In this document: in pieces, positions 40,514-50,557 of the stretch
How the letters are laid out: each line of letters begins with the position of its first letter
How positions within the stretch are numbered: position 1 is the first letter of the stretch
NCBI RefSeq assembly: GCF_011067135.1
Contig: NZ_JAAMOW010000001.1
Span: forward strand, 434,001-498,000
Direction: 5' to 3'
Source of the DNA: Solimonas terrae
GTDB lineage: Bacteria > Pseudomonadota > Gammaproteobacteria > Nevskiales > Nevskiaceae
Length of the DNA stretch: 64,000 nucleotides
Notes under the pieces: model-generated
Seen by the model: only the letters and a program-made list of their open reading frames with translations
Told to the model about the DNA's origin: nothing
The model's database searches: none
Position numbers and translations under genes: made by a program

Positions 40514-42823
40514 TTAGAAGCCCGAACCGAAGCTGATCTGGAAGCGGTTCTGAGAATCGCCCGGCTTCGCATTGAGCGGAACCGCGTAGCTCAGATCGAG
40601 CAGACCGAGGAACGGCGTGAACCAGGAGAACGCCACGCCTGCAGACTGCCGCAGTTCGTTGATGGCGAAATCGTTGGGTTCCGCGAACACGTTGCCGACG
40701 TCCCAGAACGCTTCGAGGCGCGTCGACTTGCCGTCGCTCGCGATCGGCAGCGGGATGATGACATTGGTCTGCGCGGTCGTGCGCAGCTTGCCGCCGTACG
40801 GATTGTTGAACAGATTGGTCGGATGGTCGCGCGGACCGAGGTAACCGTCCTTGTAACCGCGCACGGTCTGCGGACCGCCGGCGAAATAGTTTTCCCAGGG
40901 CGGCACATCGTTGTTGCCGTAGCTGTTGACGTAACCGACAGAGCCGTTGATCTCGGCCGTGAATTTCCAGAACAGCGGCACGTACTGCTGCGCGCGGTAG
41001 CTGATGTTGTAGTACTCGAGATCACCGCCCGGCAACGCGATGTCGGCGGTCAGCGCGTGCAGGGCGCCGCGCGTCGCGAAGAAGGTGCGATTGCGCGAGT
41101 CGTAGCTGATGCCGGTACGCGCCTGCCAGCTGAAGAACTGGGTGCCGTTGTCGATGACGTACTTGAGGATTTCGTCCGAACTGTTGGACGGGAAGGTTTC
41201 CACCGAGGTGTCTTCGACACCGATACCGGCTCGCAGGGCGATGAACTCCGACAGCGGAATGCCGTAGGTCAGGTTCGCACCGATCGTGTTGGTGTTGAAA
41301 CCCGACGAATACCGGATCACGCCCTGCGACTTTCGATAGAACATCGAGATCGTCTGGCTGATGCCGTCTTCGGTGAAGTAAGGATCCGTCCACGACAGAT
41401 TGATCGACCGCGAATAGACGTTGTTTTCCGCCTGCAGATCGATGCGGTTGCCGGTGCCGAGGAAGTTGGTGTGCGTCACCTGGCCGGTGATCAGGAAGCC
41501 CTGAGAGCCGGAGTAACCGACGCCGAACTGCACGGAGCCCGGCGGGCGCTCCTTGATCTTGAAATTGACGTCGACCAGATCGTCGGTGCCGGGTACCGGC
41601 TTGGTATCGACTTCGGCGCTCTCGATGAACGGCAGGCGCGTCAGGCGCACGCGCGAGCGCTCGACCGCCGACTTCGAAAACGGCGCAGCTTCCAGCTGGC
41701 GCATTTCGCGGCGCAGCGTCTCGTCGTTGGTGCCGCTGTTGCCGGTAAATCCGATGTGGCGCACATACGCGCGCTTGCCCGGATCGACCACGTAGTTCAG
41801 CGAAACCTCTTTGTGCTCCTCGTCGACTTCCGGCACCGGCGTGACTTTCGCGAACGCGTAGCCGATGTCGGACAGCGCGGCTTCGATGCGGTCGGACGAA
41901 TCGGTCGCTTCCTTGCGCGAGAAGATGTCGCCGGCCTTGGTCGAGGTCAGGATTTCGAGATAGCGATCATTGAGTATCGTGTCGCCCGAGAAATGGCGAT
42001 CCTTGACCTTGTAGACATCGCCTTCGCTGACATTGATCGTGATGTAGATCGACTTCTTGTCCGGTGTCAGCGCGACCTGCACCGAGTCGACGGAGAACTT
42101 CAGGTAACCGCGGTCCTGGTAGTACGACTGCAGCTTTTCGAGGTCGCCGGACAGCGACTGCTTGGAATAGCGGTCGCTCTTCTGGAACGGCATCCAGTTG
42201 GTGGTCTTCAGATCGAACTGCTTGAGCAGCTCGTCGGTCGGGAAGACATGATTGCCGATGATGTTGATGTCGGTGATCTTGGTGACGGACCCTTCCGTGA
42301 CCTTGATGTTGATCGACACGCGATTGTTCGGCTCCGGCGTCACCTTGGAGTCGATGCCGACCGCGTAATAGCCGTTCGCATAGTACTGGCGCCGCAGTTC
42401 CTGCTCGACCTGATCGAGCAGGTCGCGGCGGAACAGTTCGCCGTCGGCCAGGCCGAGATCCTTCAGCGATTTCTTCAGTTCGTCACCACCGATCTTCTCG
42501 TTGCCTTCCAGCTTGAAGTTGGTGATCGCAGGACGTTCCTGCAATTTGACGACCAGCGCATTGCCGTCGCGTTCGAGTTGCACGTCCTGGAACAGGCCCG
42601 AGGCATACAGCGAGCGGATTGCCTGCTGCGAGGTCGCGTCATTCAGCGTGTCGCCGTTCGACAGCGGCAGATACGTCAGCACCGTGCCGATTTCGAGACG
42701 CTGCAGACCCTCGGCGCGGATTTCGGAAATTCGGAAGGGCTCGAATGCATGTGCCCGCGCGGTCAGCGCCAGCGCGGCCAGAGCCGTCGCAATGGCCGTC
42801 TTGGAAGTCTTGAGTCTTTTCAC
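40514..42823 (-). CDS. bamA: Outer-membrane protein assembly factor BamA
   Basis: BamA is the Omp85 insertase of the BAM complex. The 769-residue protein has a signal peptide, five POTRA domains (about 25-425; the first begins FRISEIRAEGLQRLEIGTVL) and a C-terminal 16-strand barrel. The conserved loop-6 motif appears as VRGYKDGYLGP and the protein ends on a beta-signal with terminal Phe (FQISFGSGF). Order rseP-bamA-skp is standard. In this window the nearest BamC-position gene is the short lipoprotein at 61839-62177. Confidence 0.95.
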   Translation of the reverse strand: MKRLKTSKTAIATALAALALTARAHAFEPFRISEIRAEGLQRLEIGTVLTYLPLSNGDTLNDATSQQAIRSLYASGLFQDVQLERDGNALVVKLQERPAITNFKLEGNEKIGGDELKKSLKDLGLADGELFRRDLLDQVEQELRRQYYANGYYAVGIDSKVTPEPNNRVSINIKVTEGSVTKITDINIIGNHVFPTDELLKQFDLKTTNWMPFQKSDRYSKQSLSGDLEKLQSYYQDRGYLKFSVDSVQVALTPDKKSIYITINVSEGDVYKVKDRHFSGDTILNDRYLEILTSTKAGDIFSRKEATDSSDRIEAALSDIGYAFAKVTPVPEVDEEHKEVSLNYVVDPGKRAYVRHIGFTGNSGTNDETLRREMRQLEAAPFSKSAVERSRVRLTRLPFIESAEVDTKPVPGTDDLVDVNFKIKERPPGSVQFGVGYSGSQGFLITGQVTHTNFLGTGNRIDLQAENNVYSRSINLSWTDPYFTEDGISQTISMFYRKSQGVIRYSSGFNTNTIGANLTYGIPLSEFIALRAGIGVEDTSVETFPSNSSDEILKYVIDNGTQFFSWQARTGISYDSRNRTFFATRGALHALTADIALPGGDLEYYNISYRAQQYVPLFWKFTAEINGSVGYVNSYGNNDVPPWENYFAGGPQTVRGYKDGYLGPRDHPTNLFNNPYGGKLRTTAQTNVIIPLPIASDGKSTRLEAFWDVGNVFAEPNDFAINELRQSAGVAFSWFTPFLGLLDLSYAVPLNAKPGDSQNRFQISFGSGF

Positions 42824-42842
42824 CGGCTCTATTTCTTTGGGG

Positions 42843-44198
42843 TCAGTTCAGCAGGCGCACGATATCGTTGTAAAAAGCGAGTCCCATCAGCAAGGCCAGC
42901 ATCGTCAGACCGACACGCTGCCCCGCTTCCTGCGCGCGCTCCGAAAGCGGCGAACCTTTCAGAGCCTCCACGCCGTAATAAAACAGATGGCCGCCGTCCA
43001 GAACCGGCACCGGCAGCAGATTGAGCACGCCGAGACTGACACTGACCACCGCCATGAAACTCAGGAACGCAACGACGCCCATCTGCGCCGAATAACCGGC
43101 CACCTGCGCAATCTGCAGCGGCCCGCTGACGTTCTTGACCGACACCTCGCCGGTCACCATGCGCGCCAGCATGCGCAAGGTCAGCGACGACATCCGCCAG
43201 GTTTCCGACACCGCGCGTGGAATTGCCGCTAACGGACCGAATCTGCTGACGGCGCGCAAATCCTGCCACAAGTCCCCCGGTGACGCCACGCTGGCACCGA
43301 AGCGGCCGACGGTTTTGCCGTTCTCGTCGGCATGCGTGAGGATGACCGTGCGCTCCAGCTCCTGATCGCCACGACGCAGGCGCAGCTTGACGACTTCGTC
43401 CGCGTGCGCGCGCACCCACAGCGCCCATTGCTGCCAGGAATCGATCGGCGTTCCGTTATAACTGAGCAGCACATCGCCCGGCTCAAAGCCGGCAATCTGC
43501 GCAGGATCACCCGGCAGGATGCTGTCGATGCGGGCCGGGATGACGGGCTGATATGGCTGCAGACCCAGATCGTCGAACAGGTACTCGGGGTCGATGCGCA
43601 CGCCGGACAGCGGCAGGCTGACCAAGCGCAGGGCGCCATCGGCCGATTTCACGGTCAATCGCAGTGCGTCCTTGTCGAGCGCGTGCTCGATGATTTCGGT
43701 ACGCAGCTCGGTCCAGGTCGGAATCGCCTCGTTGCCGACCGCCATGACCTGATCGCCGGCGACCAGATCGCTGTGCGCGGCCACCGATCCGGCCGGGGGC
43801 GTGCCGATCAGGGGCTTGAGTCCTTGCACGCCGACGACGAACACGCACCAGTACAGGACGATGGCGAGTGCGAAATTGAATAGCGGTCCGGCGGCGACGA
43901 TCAGCATGCGCCGCGGCAGCGATGCGCGCGTGAACGCATACGGCAGCTCCGCCGGCGCCACCTCGCCTTCGCGCTCGTCGAGCATCTTCACGTAGCCACC
44001 GAGCGGCACTGCCGACAGCGCCCACTCGACGCCGTCGCGAGTGCGATGCGTCCACAAGGGCTTGCCGAAGCCGATCGAGAAGCGCAGCACCTTGACGCCG
44101 CAACGGCGCGCGACCCAGTAATGGCCGAATTCGTGGAACGCGACCAGCACGCCGATGGTGATGACGAAGCCGCCGAGCGACCATGCAAAATCAAACAC
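42843..44198 (-). CDS. rseP: Regulator of sigma-E protease RseP
   Basis: RseP is an inner-membrane site-2 zinc protease that cleaves RseA to release sigma E. The 451-residue protein has the zinc site HEFGH (22-26) in TM1, two PDZ domains in the middle and NLLPVPVLDGGHLFYY in the third membrane segment. It starts at a GTG (44198) with an AGGAGG six bases upstream, and overlaps the end of dxr by 8 bp. Confidence 0.94.
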   Translation of the reverse strand: MFDFAWSLGGFVITIGVLVAFHEFGHYWVARRCGVKVLRFSIGFGKPLWTHRTRDGVEWALSAVPLGGYVKMLDEREGEVAPAELPYAFTRASLPRRMLIVAAGPLFNFALAIVLYWCVFVVGVQGLKPLIGTPPAGSVAAHSDLVAGDQVMAVGNEAIPTWTELRTEIIEHALDKDALRLTVKSADGALRLVSLPLSGVRIDPEYLFDDLGLQPYQPVIPARIDSILPGDPAQIAGFEPGDVLLSYNGTPIDSWQQWALWVRAHADEVVKLRLRRGDQELERTVILTHADENGKTVGRFGASVASPGDLWQDLRAVSRFGPLAAIPRAVSETWRMSSLTLRMLARMVTGEVSVKNVSGPLQIAQVAGYSAQMGVVAFLSFMAVVSVSLGVLNLLPVPVLDGGHLFYYGVEALKGSPLSERAQEAGQRVGLTMLALLMGLAFYNDIVRLLN

Positions 44199-45360
44199 CG
44201 ATGGCCTCCTGCGCCTGCGCGCGGGCGGCCGCGTCGACCGCAAGGATCGCGTCGAGATCGCCCGCTGCCGCCGTTCGCCGCGTTGCTGCCGCCAGCGTTT
44301 TTTCGATCACCTGCGCAATCCCCGGGTAAGAAAGCCGTCCCTCCAGAAAGGCTTGGACAGCGACTTCGTTGGCCGCGTTCAATACATTCGGCAAGTCGCC
44401 GCCGTCGCGCAGGGCGCTGCGCGCCAGTTCGAGGCAGGGGAAACGCTGCGGATCGGCCGCCTCGAAACGGAAGCGGCCCAGCGCCACGAGATCAAGGCCG
44501 CCGACGCCGGATTCCCAGCGCTCGGGCCAGGCCAGCGCGTGGGCGATCGGCACGCGCATGTCGGCCTGCCCCAGCTGCGCCAGCATCGAGCCGTCGCTGT
44601 ACTCGACCAGCGAGTGGATGGCGCTCTCCGGGTGGATGACCACCTCAAGTTGCGCGTCCGGCAGATCGTAGAGCACGGACGCCTCGATCAGCTCCAGGCC
44701 CTTGTTCATCATCGTTGCCGAGTCGACCGAGATCTTGGCGCCCATCACCCAGTTCGGATGACGGACCGCCTGCTGCGGCGTGACGTCCTTGAGCTGTTCC
44801 AGCGGCGTTTCGCGGAACGGCCCGCCGGACGCGGTCAGGATCAGCCGGCGCACATGCGCCGGCGCCTGTCCGCAACGGCTGTCCGGCGGCAGGCACTGGA
44901 AGATCGCATTGTGCTCGGAGTCGACCGGAATCAGCATCGCGCCGGCACGCGCCGCCTCCCGCATCAGCAGGGCGCCAGCCATGACCAGCGGCTCCTTGTT
45001 GGCGATCAGCACGCGCTTGCCGGCACGCACCGCCGACAGCGTCGGCAGCAGACCGACGGCACCGACGATCGCCGACATCACCTGATCGGCGTCGGGATGC
45101 GCAGCCAGCTCGTTGAGCGCCTCCGGACCGCCGAGCACGGTCGTGGCGGCGCCGAGACGGCGCTGCAGTTCGGCGGCCGCATCGGCATCCGCCATTGCCG
45201 CATGACGCGGCCGGAATTCGGCGCACAGCGCCACCATGCCGTCGACATCGCGATTGGCGGTCAGCGCCAGCACCTGAAGGCGCTGCGGATGACGGCGGAC
45301 CAGATCGAGCGTGTTGCGACCGATCGTGCCGGTGGCACCGAGTATGACCAGCTGCTGCAT
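44191..45360 (-). CDS. dxr: 1-deoxy-D-xylulose 5-phosphate reductoisomerase
   Basis: Dxr makes MEP, the first committed step of the non-mevalonate isoprenoid pathway. The 389-residue protein has the NADPH loop LGATGTIGRNTLDLV (the usual form is GSTGSIG), PVDSEHNAIFQCL, LTASGGPFRETPL, NWVMGAKISVDSATMMNKGLE and IHPESAIHSLVEYSDGS. The ATG at 45360 is 13 bp from cdsA. Confidence 0.94.
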   Translation of the reverse strand: MQQLVILGATGTIGRNTLDLVRRHPQRLQVLALTANRDVDGMVALCAEFRPRHAAMADADAAAELQRRLGAATTVLGGPEALNELAAHPDADQVMSAIVGAVGLLPTLSAVRAGKRVLIANKEPLVMAGALLMREAARAGAMLIPVDSEHNAIFQCLPPDSRCGQAPAHVRRLILTASGGPFRETPLEQLKDVTPQQAVRHPNWVMGAKISVDSATMMNKGLELIEASVLYDLPDAQLEVVIHPESAIHSLVEYSDGSMLAQLGQADMRVPIAHALAWPERWESGVGGLDLVALGRFRFEAADPQRFPCLELARSALRDGGDLPNVLNAANEVAVQAFLEGRLSYPGIAQVIEKTLAAATRRTAAAGDLDAILAVDAAARAQAQEAIGV

Positions 45361-45373
45361 CAGGACCCGCGCC

Positions 45374-46204
45374 TCATGCCAGACCACAGAGCCGCAGGCC
45401 CAGCAGCATGACCGGCGCGGCGGCGACGATGCTGTCGACGCGATCGAGAATCCCGCCGTGCCCCGGCAGGATATGGCCACTGTCCTTGAGACCGACGATG
45501 CGCTTGAGCATCGATTCGGTCAGGTCGCCGATGATCGAGACGATCGCGACGAGTACGGACAGCGCGATCAGCGTCGCGATTGCCGTGGCGGCGTGCAGAC
45601 CGAAGGCGAAGCTGCCGGCCGTCGCGCCCCAGAGCGCACACAGCAGCAGGCCGCCGATTGCACCTTCGATGGTCTTGCCCGGTGAAATCTTCGGCGCCAG
45701 CTTGCGACGGCCGAAGCTGCGCCCGGCGAAGTACGCGCCGGTATCGGCCGCGAACACCAGGAACAGCACGAACAGCAGCTTGATCGGACCGTTCGGCAGC
45801 GCGTGCAAGGCTGCGACCGACAACAGCGTGCTGGCAATCATCAGCTGCCCGGCAATCGCCATCACCGGCGTCGCGATCGGTCCGCTGTCGCCGCCGCGCG
45901 AATACGCGCGAAAACGCAGCGGCATCAGCAGCCAGATCAGGGCGACCGGCGCCAGCGCCCAGTTCAGCGCCGGGCCGTTGACGGGACTGAACCAGACCGT
46001 CGCGAGTACCAGCGCCGTCAGTGCGAGATAGCCGACGCGCAGCGGCGTGTGGGCGCTCAGCCCCATGAACGCTGTCCATTCCCAGGCCATCACCAGCCCG
46101 ATGCCGCCCAGCGCGGCGTACAGCCAGGGCGTCGGCGCAAACCAGACCAGGGCGAGCAGTACGGGCAGCAGCAACAGCGCGGTCAGAACTCTCTGCATCA
46201 GCAT
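45374..46204 (-). CDS. cdsA: Phosphatidate cytidylyltransferase
   Basis: CdsA makes CDP-diacylglycerol for phospholipid synthesis. The 276-residue inner-membrane protein has about eight hydrophobic segments and the signature SMLKRIVGLKDSGHILPGHG followed by GILDRVDS. A second ATG two codons in is possible. Confidence 0.93.
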   Translation of the reverse strand: MLMQRVLTALLLLPVLLALVWFAPTPWLYAALGGIGLVMAWEWTAFMGLSAHTPLRVGYLALTALVLATVWFSPVNGPALNWALAPVALIWLLMPLRFRAYSRGGDSGPIATPVMAIAGQLMIASTLLSVAALHALPNGPIKLLFVLFLVFAADTGAYFAGRSFGRRKLAPKISPGKTIEGAIGGLLLCALWGATAGSFAFGLHAATAIATLIALSVLVAIVSIIGDLTESMLKRIVGLKDSGHILPGHGGILDRVDSIVAAAPVMLLGLRLCGLA

Positions 46205-46222
46205 GGGGTTCGTGCTCCCGGC

Positions 46223-46945
46223 TCAGGTCTGGACATGCGGCACGGCGCCGAAACGCCGCTCGCGGCTGGCGTACCACTGCAGGGCGTCGCGCAAGAGTTG
46301 CACATCGGCATCGGGCCACAGCAGATCGGTGAAATACAGTTCGGTATAGGCCATCTGCCAGAGCATGAAATTGCTGATCCGGTATTCGCCGCCGGTCCGG
46401 ATCAGCAGATCCGGCGCCGGCCAGTCGGCTGTCACCAGCTCGCGCTCCAGGCTCTCGGCGTCGATGGCCCTGCCCTGCGCCGCCAGACGCTGCGCCGCCT
46501 GCACGATATCCCATTGCCCGCCGTAGCCCACCGCGACCACCAGGGTCATGCCGGTATTGGCCGCAGTCTTGTCCTGCGCCTCGGCAATGCGCTGGCGCAA
46601 GGCGACACTGAGTCCGCTGTGTTCGCCGATCACCCGCAGACGCACGCCGTTCCTGTGCAGTTCCGGCAGCTCGCGTTCGAGCGTGCTCATCAACAGCTCC
46701 ATCAGCAGCCGCACTTCCAGCGGCGGCCGCTTCCAGTTCTCCTGCGAGAACGCAAACAGCGTCAGCACCCGGATGTCGAGATCGCGCGCGGCGGTGACGA
46801 TGCGGCGCACCGCCTTGACCCCTTCGCGATGACCGCTGGGCCGCAGCTGGCCGCGCGCCTGCGCCCAGCGGCCGTTGCCATCCATGATGATGGCGACATG
46901 CTGGGGAATCGGTACCTTGCCCATGGCGGGAGGAATGCTGGTCAT
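46223..46945 (-). CDS. uppS: Undecaprenyl diphosphate synthase
   Basis: UppS makes the C55 carrier precursor for peptidoglycan and O-antigen. The 240-residue protein has HVAIIMDGNGRWAQARG with the catalytic D22, SGHREGVKAVRRIV, LTLFAFSQENWKRP and the C-terminal RTGGEYRISNFMLWQMAYTE. Here E replaces the frequent second R-x-S region only in minor positions. The start may be the ATG at 46945 or the one at 46924; neither has a good ribosome binding site. Confidence 0.93.
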   Translation of the reverse strand: MTSIPPAMGKVPIPQHVAIIMDGNGRWAQARGQLRPSGHREGVKAVRRIVTAARDLDIRVLTLFAFSQENWKRPPLEVRLLMELLMSTLERELPELHRNGVRLRVIGEHSGLSVALRQRIAEAQDKTAANTGMTLVVAVGYGGQWDIVQAAQRLAAQGRAIDAESLERELVTADWPAPDLLIRTGGEYRISNFMLWQMAYTELYFTDLLWPDADVQLLRDALQWYASRERRFGAVPHVQT

Positions 46946-46976
46946 CGCGCGGCGAACCGCAGATCGCGCGTCGGCG

Positions 46977-47534
46977 TCACATCGACAGCAGTTCTTTTTC
47001 CTTGGCGGCCGAGGCTTCATCGACCTTGGCGACGAACTGGTCGGTCAGCTTCTGGATCTCGGTTTCGCCGCGCTTCTCGTCGTCGGTCGAAATGTCCTTG
47101 TTCTTGACCAGCTCCTTGATCGCCTGATTGGCGTCGCGGCGCACGTTGCGGATCGCGACCTTGGCGTTCTCGGCCTCGCTCTTGACCACCTTGGCGAGTT
47201 CCTTGCGGCGCTGCTCGGTGAGCGGCGGAATGTTGATGCGGATGGTCTGGCCGGCGGTGTTCGGCGTCAGTCCGAGATCCGAGGTCATGATGGCCTTTTC
47301 GATGACGCTGACCAGACCCTTGTCCCAAGCCTGCACCTGGATCGTGCGGGCATCCTCGACGCTGACCTGCGCGGCCTGCGACAAGGGTACTTCGGAGCCG
47401 TAGTAGTCGACCCGGATATGGTCGAGCAAGGCGGCGCTGGCACGGCCGGTGCGCAACTTCATCAGTTCGCTCTTCAATACGTCGACGCACTTCTGCATGC
47501 GCGAACTTGCGTCGTTCTTGATGTTGTTCAGCAT
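46977..47534 (-). CDS. frr: Ribosome recycling factor
   Basis: RRF, with EF-G, splits post-termination ribosomes. The 185-residue protein matches the family length exactly, starting MLNNIKNDASSRMQ, with KLRTGRASAALLDHI, VPLSQAAQVSVEDART and IRNVRRDANQAIKELVK. It lies between pyrH and uppS. Confidence 0.95.
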   Translation of the reverse strand: MLNNIKNDASSRMQKCVDVLKSELMKLRTGRASAALLDHIRVDYYGSEVPLSQAAQVSVEDARTIQVQAWDKGLVSVIEKAIMTSDLGLTPNTAGQTIRINIPPLTEQRRKELAKVVKSEAENAKVAIRNVRRDANQAIKELVKNKDISTDDEKRGETEIQKLTDQFVAKVDEASAAKEKELLSM

Positions 47535-47586
47535 CTGCGGACTCCGGAACAGCTGGAAAATTTCAGTAAGAGGTTCGCCGGGTCGA

Positions 47587-48306
47587 TCAGCGATTGACGC
47601 GCGTACCGATGCTGGCGTCACCGCTGACGATCTTCAGCAGCGCCCCCGGTGCGCTCATGTCGTACACGCACAGCTTCATGCCGTGGTCGCGGCAAAGCAC
47701 CATTGCCGTCTGGTCCATCACGCCGAGGCGCTTGCCGAGCGCCTCGTCGTAAGTCACCTCGTCATAGCGCTTGGCGTGCGGATCTTTCTTCGGATCGGCG
47801 TTGTAGATGCCGTCGACCTTGGTGGCCTTGAGCATCAGATCGGCCTCGATTTCGACCGCGCGCAGCGCCGCCGCCGAATCGGTGGTGAAGAACGGATTGC
47901 CGGTGCCGGCCGCGAACACCAGCACCCGGCCCTTTTCGAGATGACGCATCGCCTTGCGGCGGATGAAGTCCTCGCAGACCTCGTTGATGCGGATCGCCGA
48001 CTGCACGCGTGCCTGCATGCCGACGCGTTCGATCGCGTCCTGCAGCGCCAGTGCATTGATGACGGTCGCCAGCATGCCCATCTGGTCGCCGGTCACGCGG
48101 TCCATGCCGGCGCGCGCCAGACCTTCGCCGCGGAAGATGTTGCCGCCGCCGACGACCAGCGCGACCTGCACACCGATGTCGACGACCGCCTTGATCTCGC
48201 CGGCGAGAAAATTGGTGACTTCCGGCGAGATGCCGAACGCCTGTTCACCCATCAGCGCTTCACCGGACAGCTTGAGGAGGATTCTCTGGTAGGCAGGCTG
48301 GCTCAT
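47587..48306 (-). CDS. pyrH: UMP kinase
   Basis: PyrH phosphorylates UMP to UDP. The 239-residue hexameric-type kinase has [56 protein letters not shown] and [10 protein letters not shown]. It starts about 54 bp after the terminator of rpsB-tsf, so pyrH probably has its own promoter. Confidence 0.95.
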   Translation of the reverse strand: MSQPAYQRILLKLSGEALMGEQAFGISPEVTNFLAGEIKAVVDIGVQVALVVGGGNIFRGEGLARAGMDRVTGDQMGMLATVINALALQDAIERVGMQARVQSAIRINEVCEDFIRRKAMRHLEKGRVLVFAAGTGNPFFTTDSAAALRAVEIEADLMLKATKVDGIYNADPKKDPHAKRYDEVTYDEALGKRLGVMDQTAMVLCRDHGMKLCVYDMSAPGALLKIVSGDASIGTRVNR

Positions 48307-48359
48307 GGATTTCTGGCGACGGCTACGGGCGGAACGGCTCCGCGCGCATGGTACTTAAA

Positions 48360-48385
48360 AAGAAGCCCCGTTTCCGGGGCTTCTT
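48360..48385 (-). terminator. Terminator of the rpsB-tsf operon
   Basis: An 11-bp stem AAGAAGCCCCG / CGGGGCTTCTT with loop TTTC, about 27 bp after the tsf stop. On the minus strand it runs into TTTTTAAGT, so it ends rpsB-tsf transcription before pyrH. Confidence 0.88.
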
Positions 48386-48411
48386 CACATTCAAGCGCTT
48401 GGCGTCCGATC

Positions 48412-49458
48412 TTAAGCCTTGATGCCGGCCTGCGCCATGACTTCAGCGGCGAAATCGACCTGCTGCTTCTCGATGCCTTCGCCGACGCCGAAGCGCACGA
48501 AACGCGCAACCTTGGCCTTCCTTTCGGCAAGCAGCTTCTCGACCGTGAGGTCCGGATTCTTGACGAACGGCTGACCGAGCAGGGTGATCTCGCCGATGAA
48601 CTTGGCGGTGCGGCCGTCGATCATCTTGGCGAGGATTTCCGCCGGCTTCGGTTTGAAGCCGCCGCCGAGCTTCTTCTTGATCATCGCGTAGTCGTCGTCC
48701 CAGCTCTTCTTCTCGTCGTCGGACAGTGCGGCGTAGGTGCCGTTCTGCTTCTCGGCATCCATTTCCTGCAGAGCGCTGGCAAACTTTTCGGAGTCGGCCC
48801 TGGCATCGGCCTGTTCCTGGGCGACCGTCGCCTCGATGATGCGGCGCTCGGTGGCGAGCACATCCGCCGAGATTTCACCGGCGTCGAGGAAGCGCGGACT
48901 CATCGCCGCGATGTGCATCGCCAGATCGCGCGCCAGTTCGACATCGCCGGCTTCCATGGCAATCACCACGCCGATCTTGTCGCCCGGATGCAGATAGGTC
49001 ACCAGCGGGCCACCCGCCGATTCGACGATCTCGAAACGGCGGATCGTCATGTTCTCGCCGAGCTTGGCGATCAGCGTGCGACGATGCTCGTCGAGCGTGA
49101 CATCGCCGGCCTTGAGCTGGCTCAGCGCCGCGGCATCGGCCGGCTTGTGCGCATGCGCCGCTTCGGCGGCCTTGCGCGCCAGCGTACGGAAATCGTCGCC
49201 CTTGGCGACAAAGTCGGTTTCGCTGTTGAGTTCGACGATCGCCACTGCGTCGTCGTTGCCGGCGATCGCCAGCACGCCCTCGGCGGCGGTGCGGCTGGCC
49301 TTCTTGTCGGCCTTGGCCGAACCGTCCATGCGCAGCTTTTCCGCCGCCTTGTCGAGGTCGCCACCGGTGGCTTCGAGCGCCTTCTTGCAGTCGCCCATGC
49401 CGGCGCCGGTACGTTCGCGCAGCTCTTTGACGAGGGCCGCAGTGATGGGAGTGCTCAT
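48412..49458 (-). CDS. tsf: Elongation factor Ts with an extra segment
   Basis: EF-Ts exchanges GDP on EF-Tu. The N-terminal UBA-like part (MSTPITAALVKELRERTGAG) and the TDFVAK motif (81-86) are canonical, as is the C-terminal GEGIEKQQVDFAAEVMAQ. It is 348 residues, against 283 in E. coli and about 292 in Xanthomonas, because residues about 217-270 carry a charged insertion (DSEKFASALQEMDAEK, WDDDYAMIKKKLGGGFK) in the dimerisation-domain region. AGGAAA precedes the ATG at 49458. It is cotranscribed with rpsB. Confidence 0.94.
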   Translation of the reverse strand: MSTPITAALVKELRERTGAGMGDCKKALEATGGDLDKAAEKLRMDGSAKADKKASRTAAEGVLAIAGNDDAVAIVELNSETDFVAKGDDFRTLARKAAEAAHAHKPADAAALSQLKAGDVTLDEHRRTLIAKLGENMTIRRFEIVESAGGPLVTYLHPGDKIGVVIAMEAGDVELARDLAMHIAAMSPRFLDAGEISADVLATERRIIEATVAQEQADARADSEKFASALQEMDAEKQNGTYAALSDDEKKSWDDDYAMIKKKLGGGFKPKPAEILAKMIDGRTAKFIGEITLLGQPFVKNPDLTVEKLLAERKAKVARFVRFGVGEGIEKQQVDFAAEVMAQAGIKA

Positions 49459-49608
49459 GGGATTTCCTGAATTCTGGATGTGAGGGGGGCCGCAATGCGG
49501 CCCGCAAAAACTGGCCGTGCCGACGCGCGTGGCGCATCCAGGCCGGCCGGTGAAGCGGTGGACCGTGACCGGCATGCCTGCGGCAAGCGGTCACGGTCCA
49601 CGAACGGC

Positions 49609-50424
49609 TTACTCGCGACGCGCGCCGGCGCCACGACCCGGGCGATCGCTGCCCGGCTTGCGCGGTGCGCGCGGCTTGCGCGGCGCCTCACGCTCTTCGG
49701 CCGCGGCGACGCTTTCTTCCGTGACGCGGAACGCCACCGGATTGGCACCGCGTGCTTCGATGATCGCGTCTGCCACGCACTGCGTGTAGACCTTGATCGC
49801 GCGGGTGGCGTCGTCATTGCCCGGGATCACGCAGTCGATCGGACCCGGATCGTTGTTCGAGTCGACGACGGCGATGACCGGGATGCCGAGCTTGCGTGCT
49901 TCGAGCACGGCGTTCTTCTCGTAACCGGTGTCGATGATGAACAGGCAGTCCGGCAGGCTCGGCATTTCCTTGATGCCGCCCAGCGACTTGCGCAGCTTTT
50001 CGATCTCGCGCGTGAAGGTCAGCTGCTCCTTCTTGTTGAGGCGCGCAATCGAACCGTCCTCGACCTGCTTTTCCATCTCGATCAGGCGCTTGATCGACGC
50101 CTTGACGGTCTTGAAATTGGTCAGCGTGCCGCCCAGCCAGCGCTGGTTGACGTACGGCATGCCGGCGCGACGGGCTTCTTCCTCGATCGTCTCGCGGGCC
50201 GCACGCTTGGTGCCGACGAACAGGATGCGACCGCCGTTGGCAGCCAGCTTGCCGGCGAAGGAACAGGCGTCCTTCAGCATCGGCAGGGTCTGCTCGAGGT
50301 TGATGATGTGAATGCGATTGCGGCTGCCGAAAATGTACTGGTCCATTTTCGGGTTCCAGTAGCGCGTGCGGTGGCCGAAATGGGCACCCGCTTCGAGCAA
50401 CTGGCGCATGGTGATATCCGCCAT
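49609..50424 (-). CDS. rpsB: 30S ribosomal protein S2
   Basis: RpsB is a small-subunit protein binding near the neck of the 30S. The 271-residue product has [58 protein letters not shown] and [19 protein letters not shown]. It ends in a long basic, Arg/Pro/Gly-rich tail of some 30 residues, longer than in E. coli (241). A structured leader and promoter lie upstream. Confidence 0.96.
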   Translation of the reverse strand: MADITMRQLLEAGAHFGHRTRYWNPKMDQYIFGSRNRIHIINLEQTLPMLKDACSFAGKLAANGGRILFVGTKRAARETIEEEARRAGMPYVNQRWLGGTLTNFKTVKASIKRLIEMEKQVEDGSIARLNKKEQLTFTREIEKLRKSLGGIKEMPSLPDCLFIIDTGYEKNAVLEARKLGIPVIAVVDSNNDPGPIDCVIPGNDDATRAIKVYTQCVADAIIEARGANPVAFRVTEESVAAAEEREAPRKPRAPRKPGSDRPGRGAGARRE

Positions 50425-50451
50425 TGTTGAAACTCCATAGGTTGTGGCAAA

Positions 50452-50499
50452 TCGTGCCTGGGCAACGCCTCGTGAGGCGGGCACCTTGGAATGGCACGA
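50452..50499 (-). promoter_or_regulatory. Structured rpsB leader (possible S2 autoregulation)
   Basis: In the rpsB leader a 7-bp outer stem pairs TCGTGCC (50452-50458) with GGCACGA (50493-50499), with an inner hairpin CGCCT-CGTG-AGGCG (50466-50479). Gammaproteobacterial rpsB leaders are known to bind S2 to repress translation; the layout fits, but the match to that motif is inferred. Confidence 0.5.
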
Positions 50500-50557
50500 A
50501 TGAATTTCTCCAAATGCGGCCGGTCGACTGCGTTCCGATTGCCTTTGGAGGGCGCGC

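Noticed and set aside
40505-43024. An 839-codon plus-strand frame across bamA
   Set aside because: It is antisense to bamA with no recognisable protein features.
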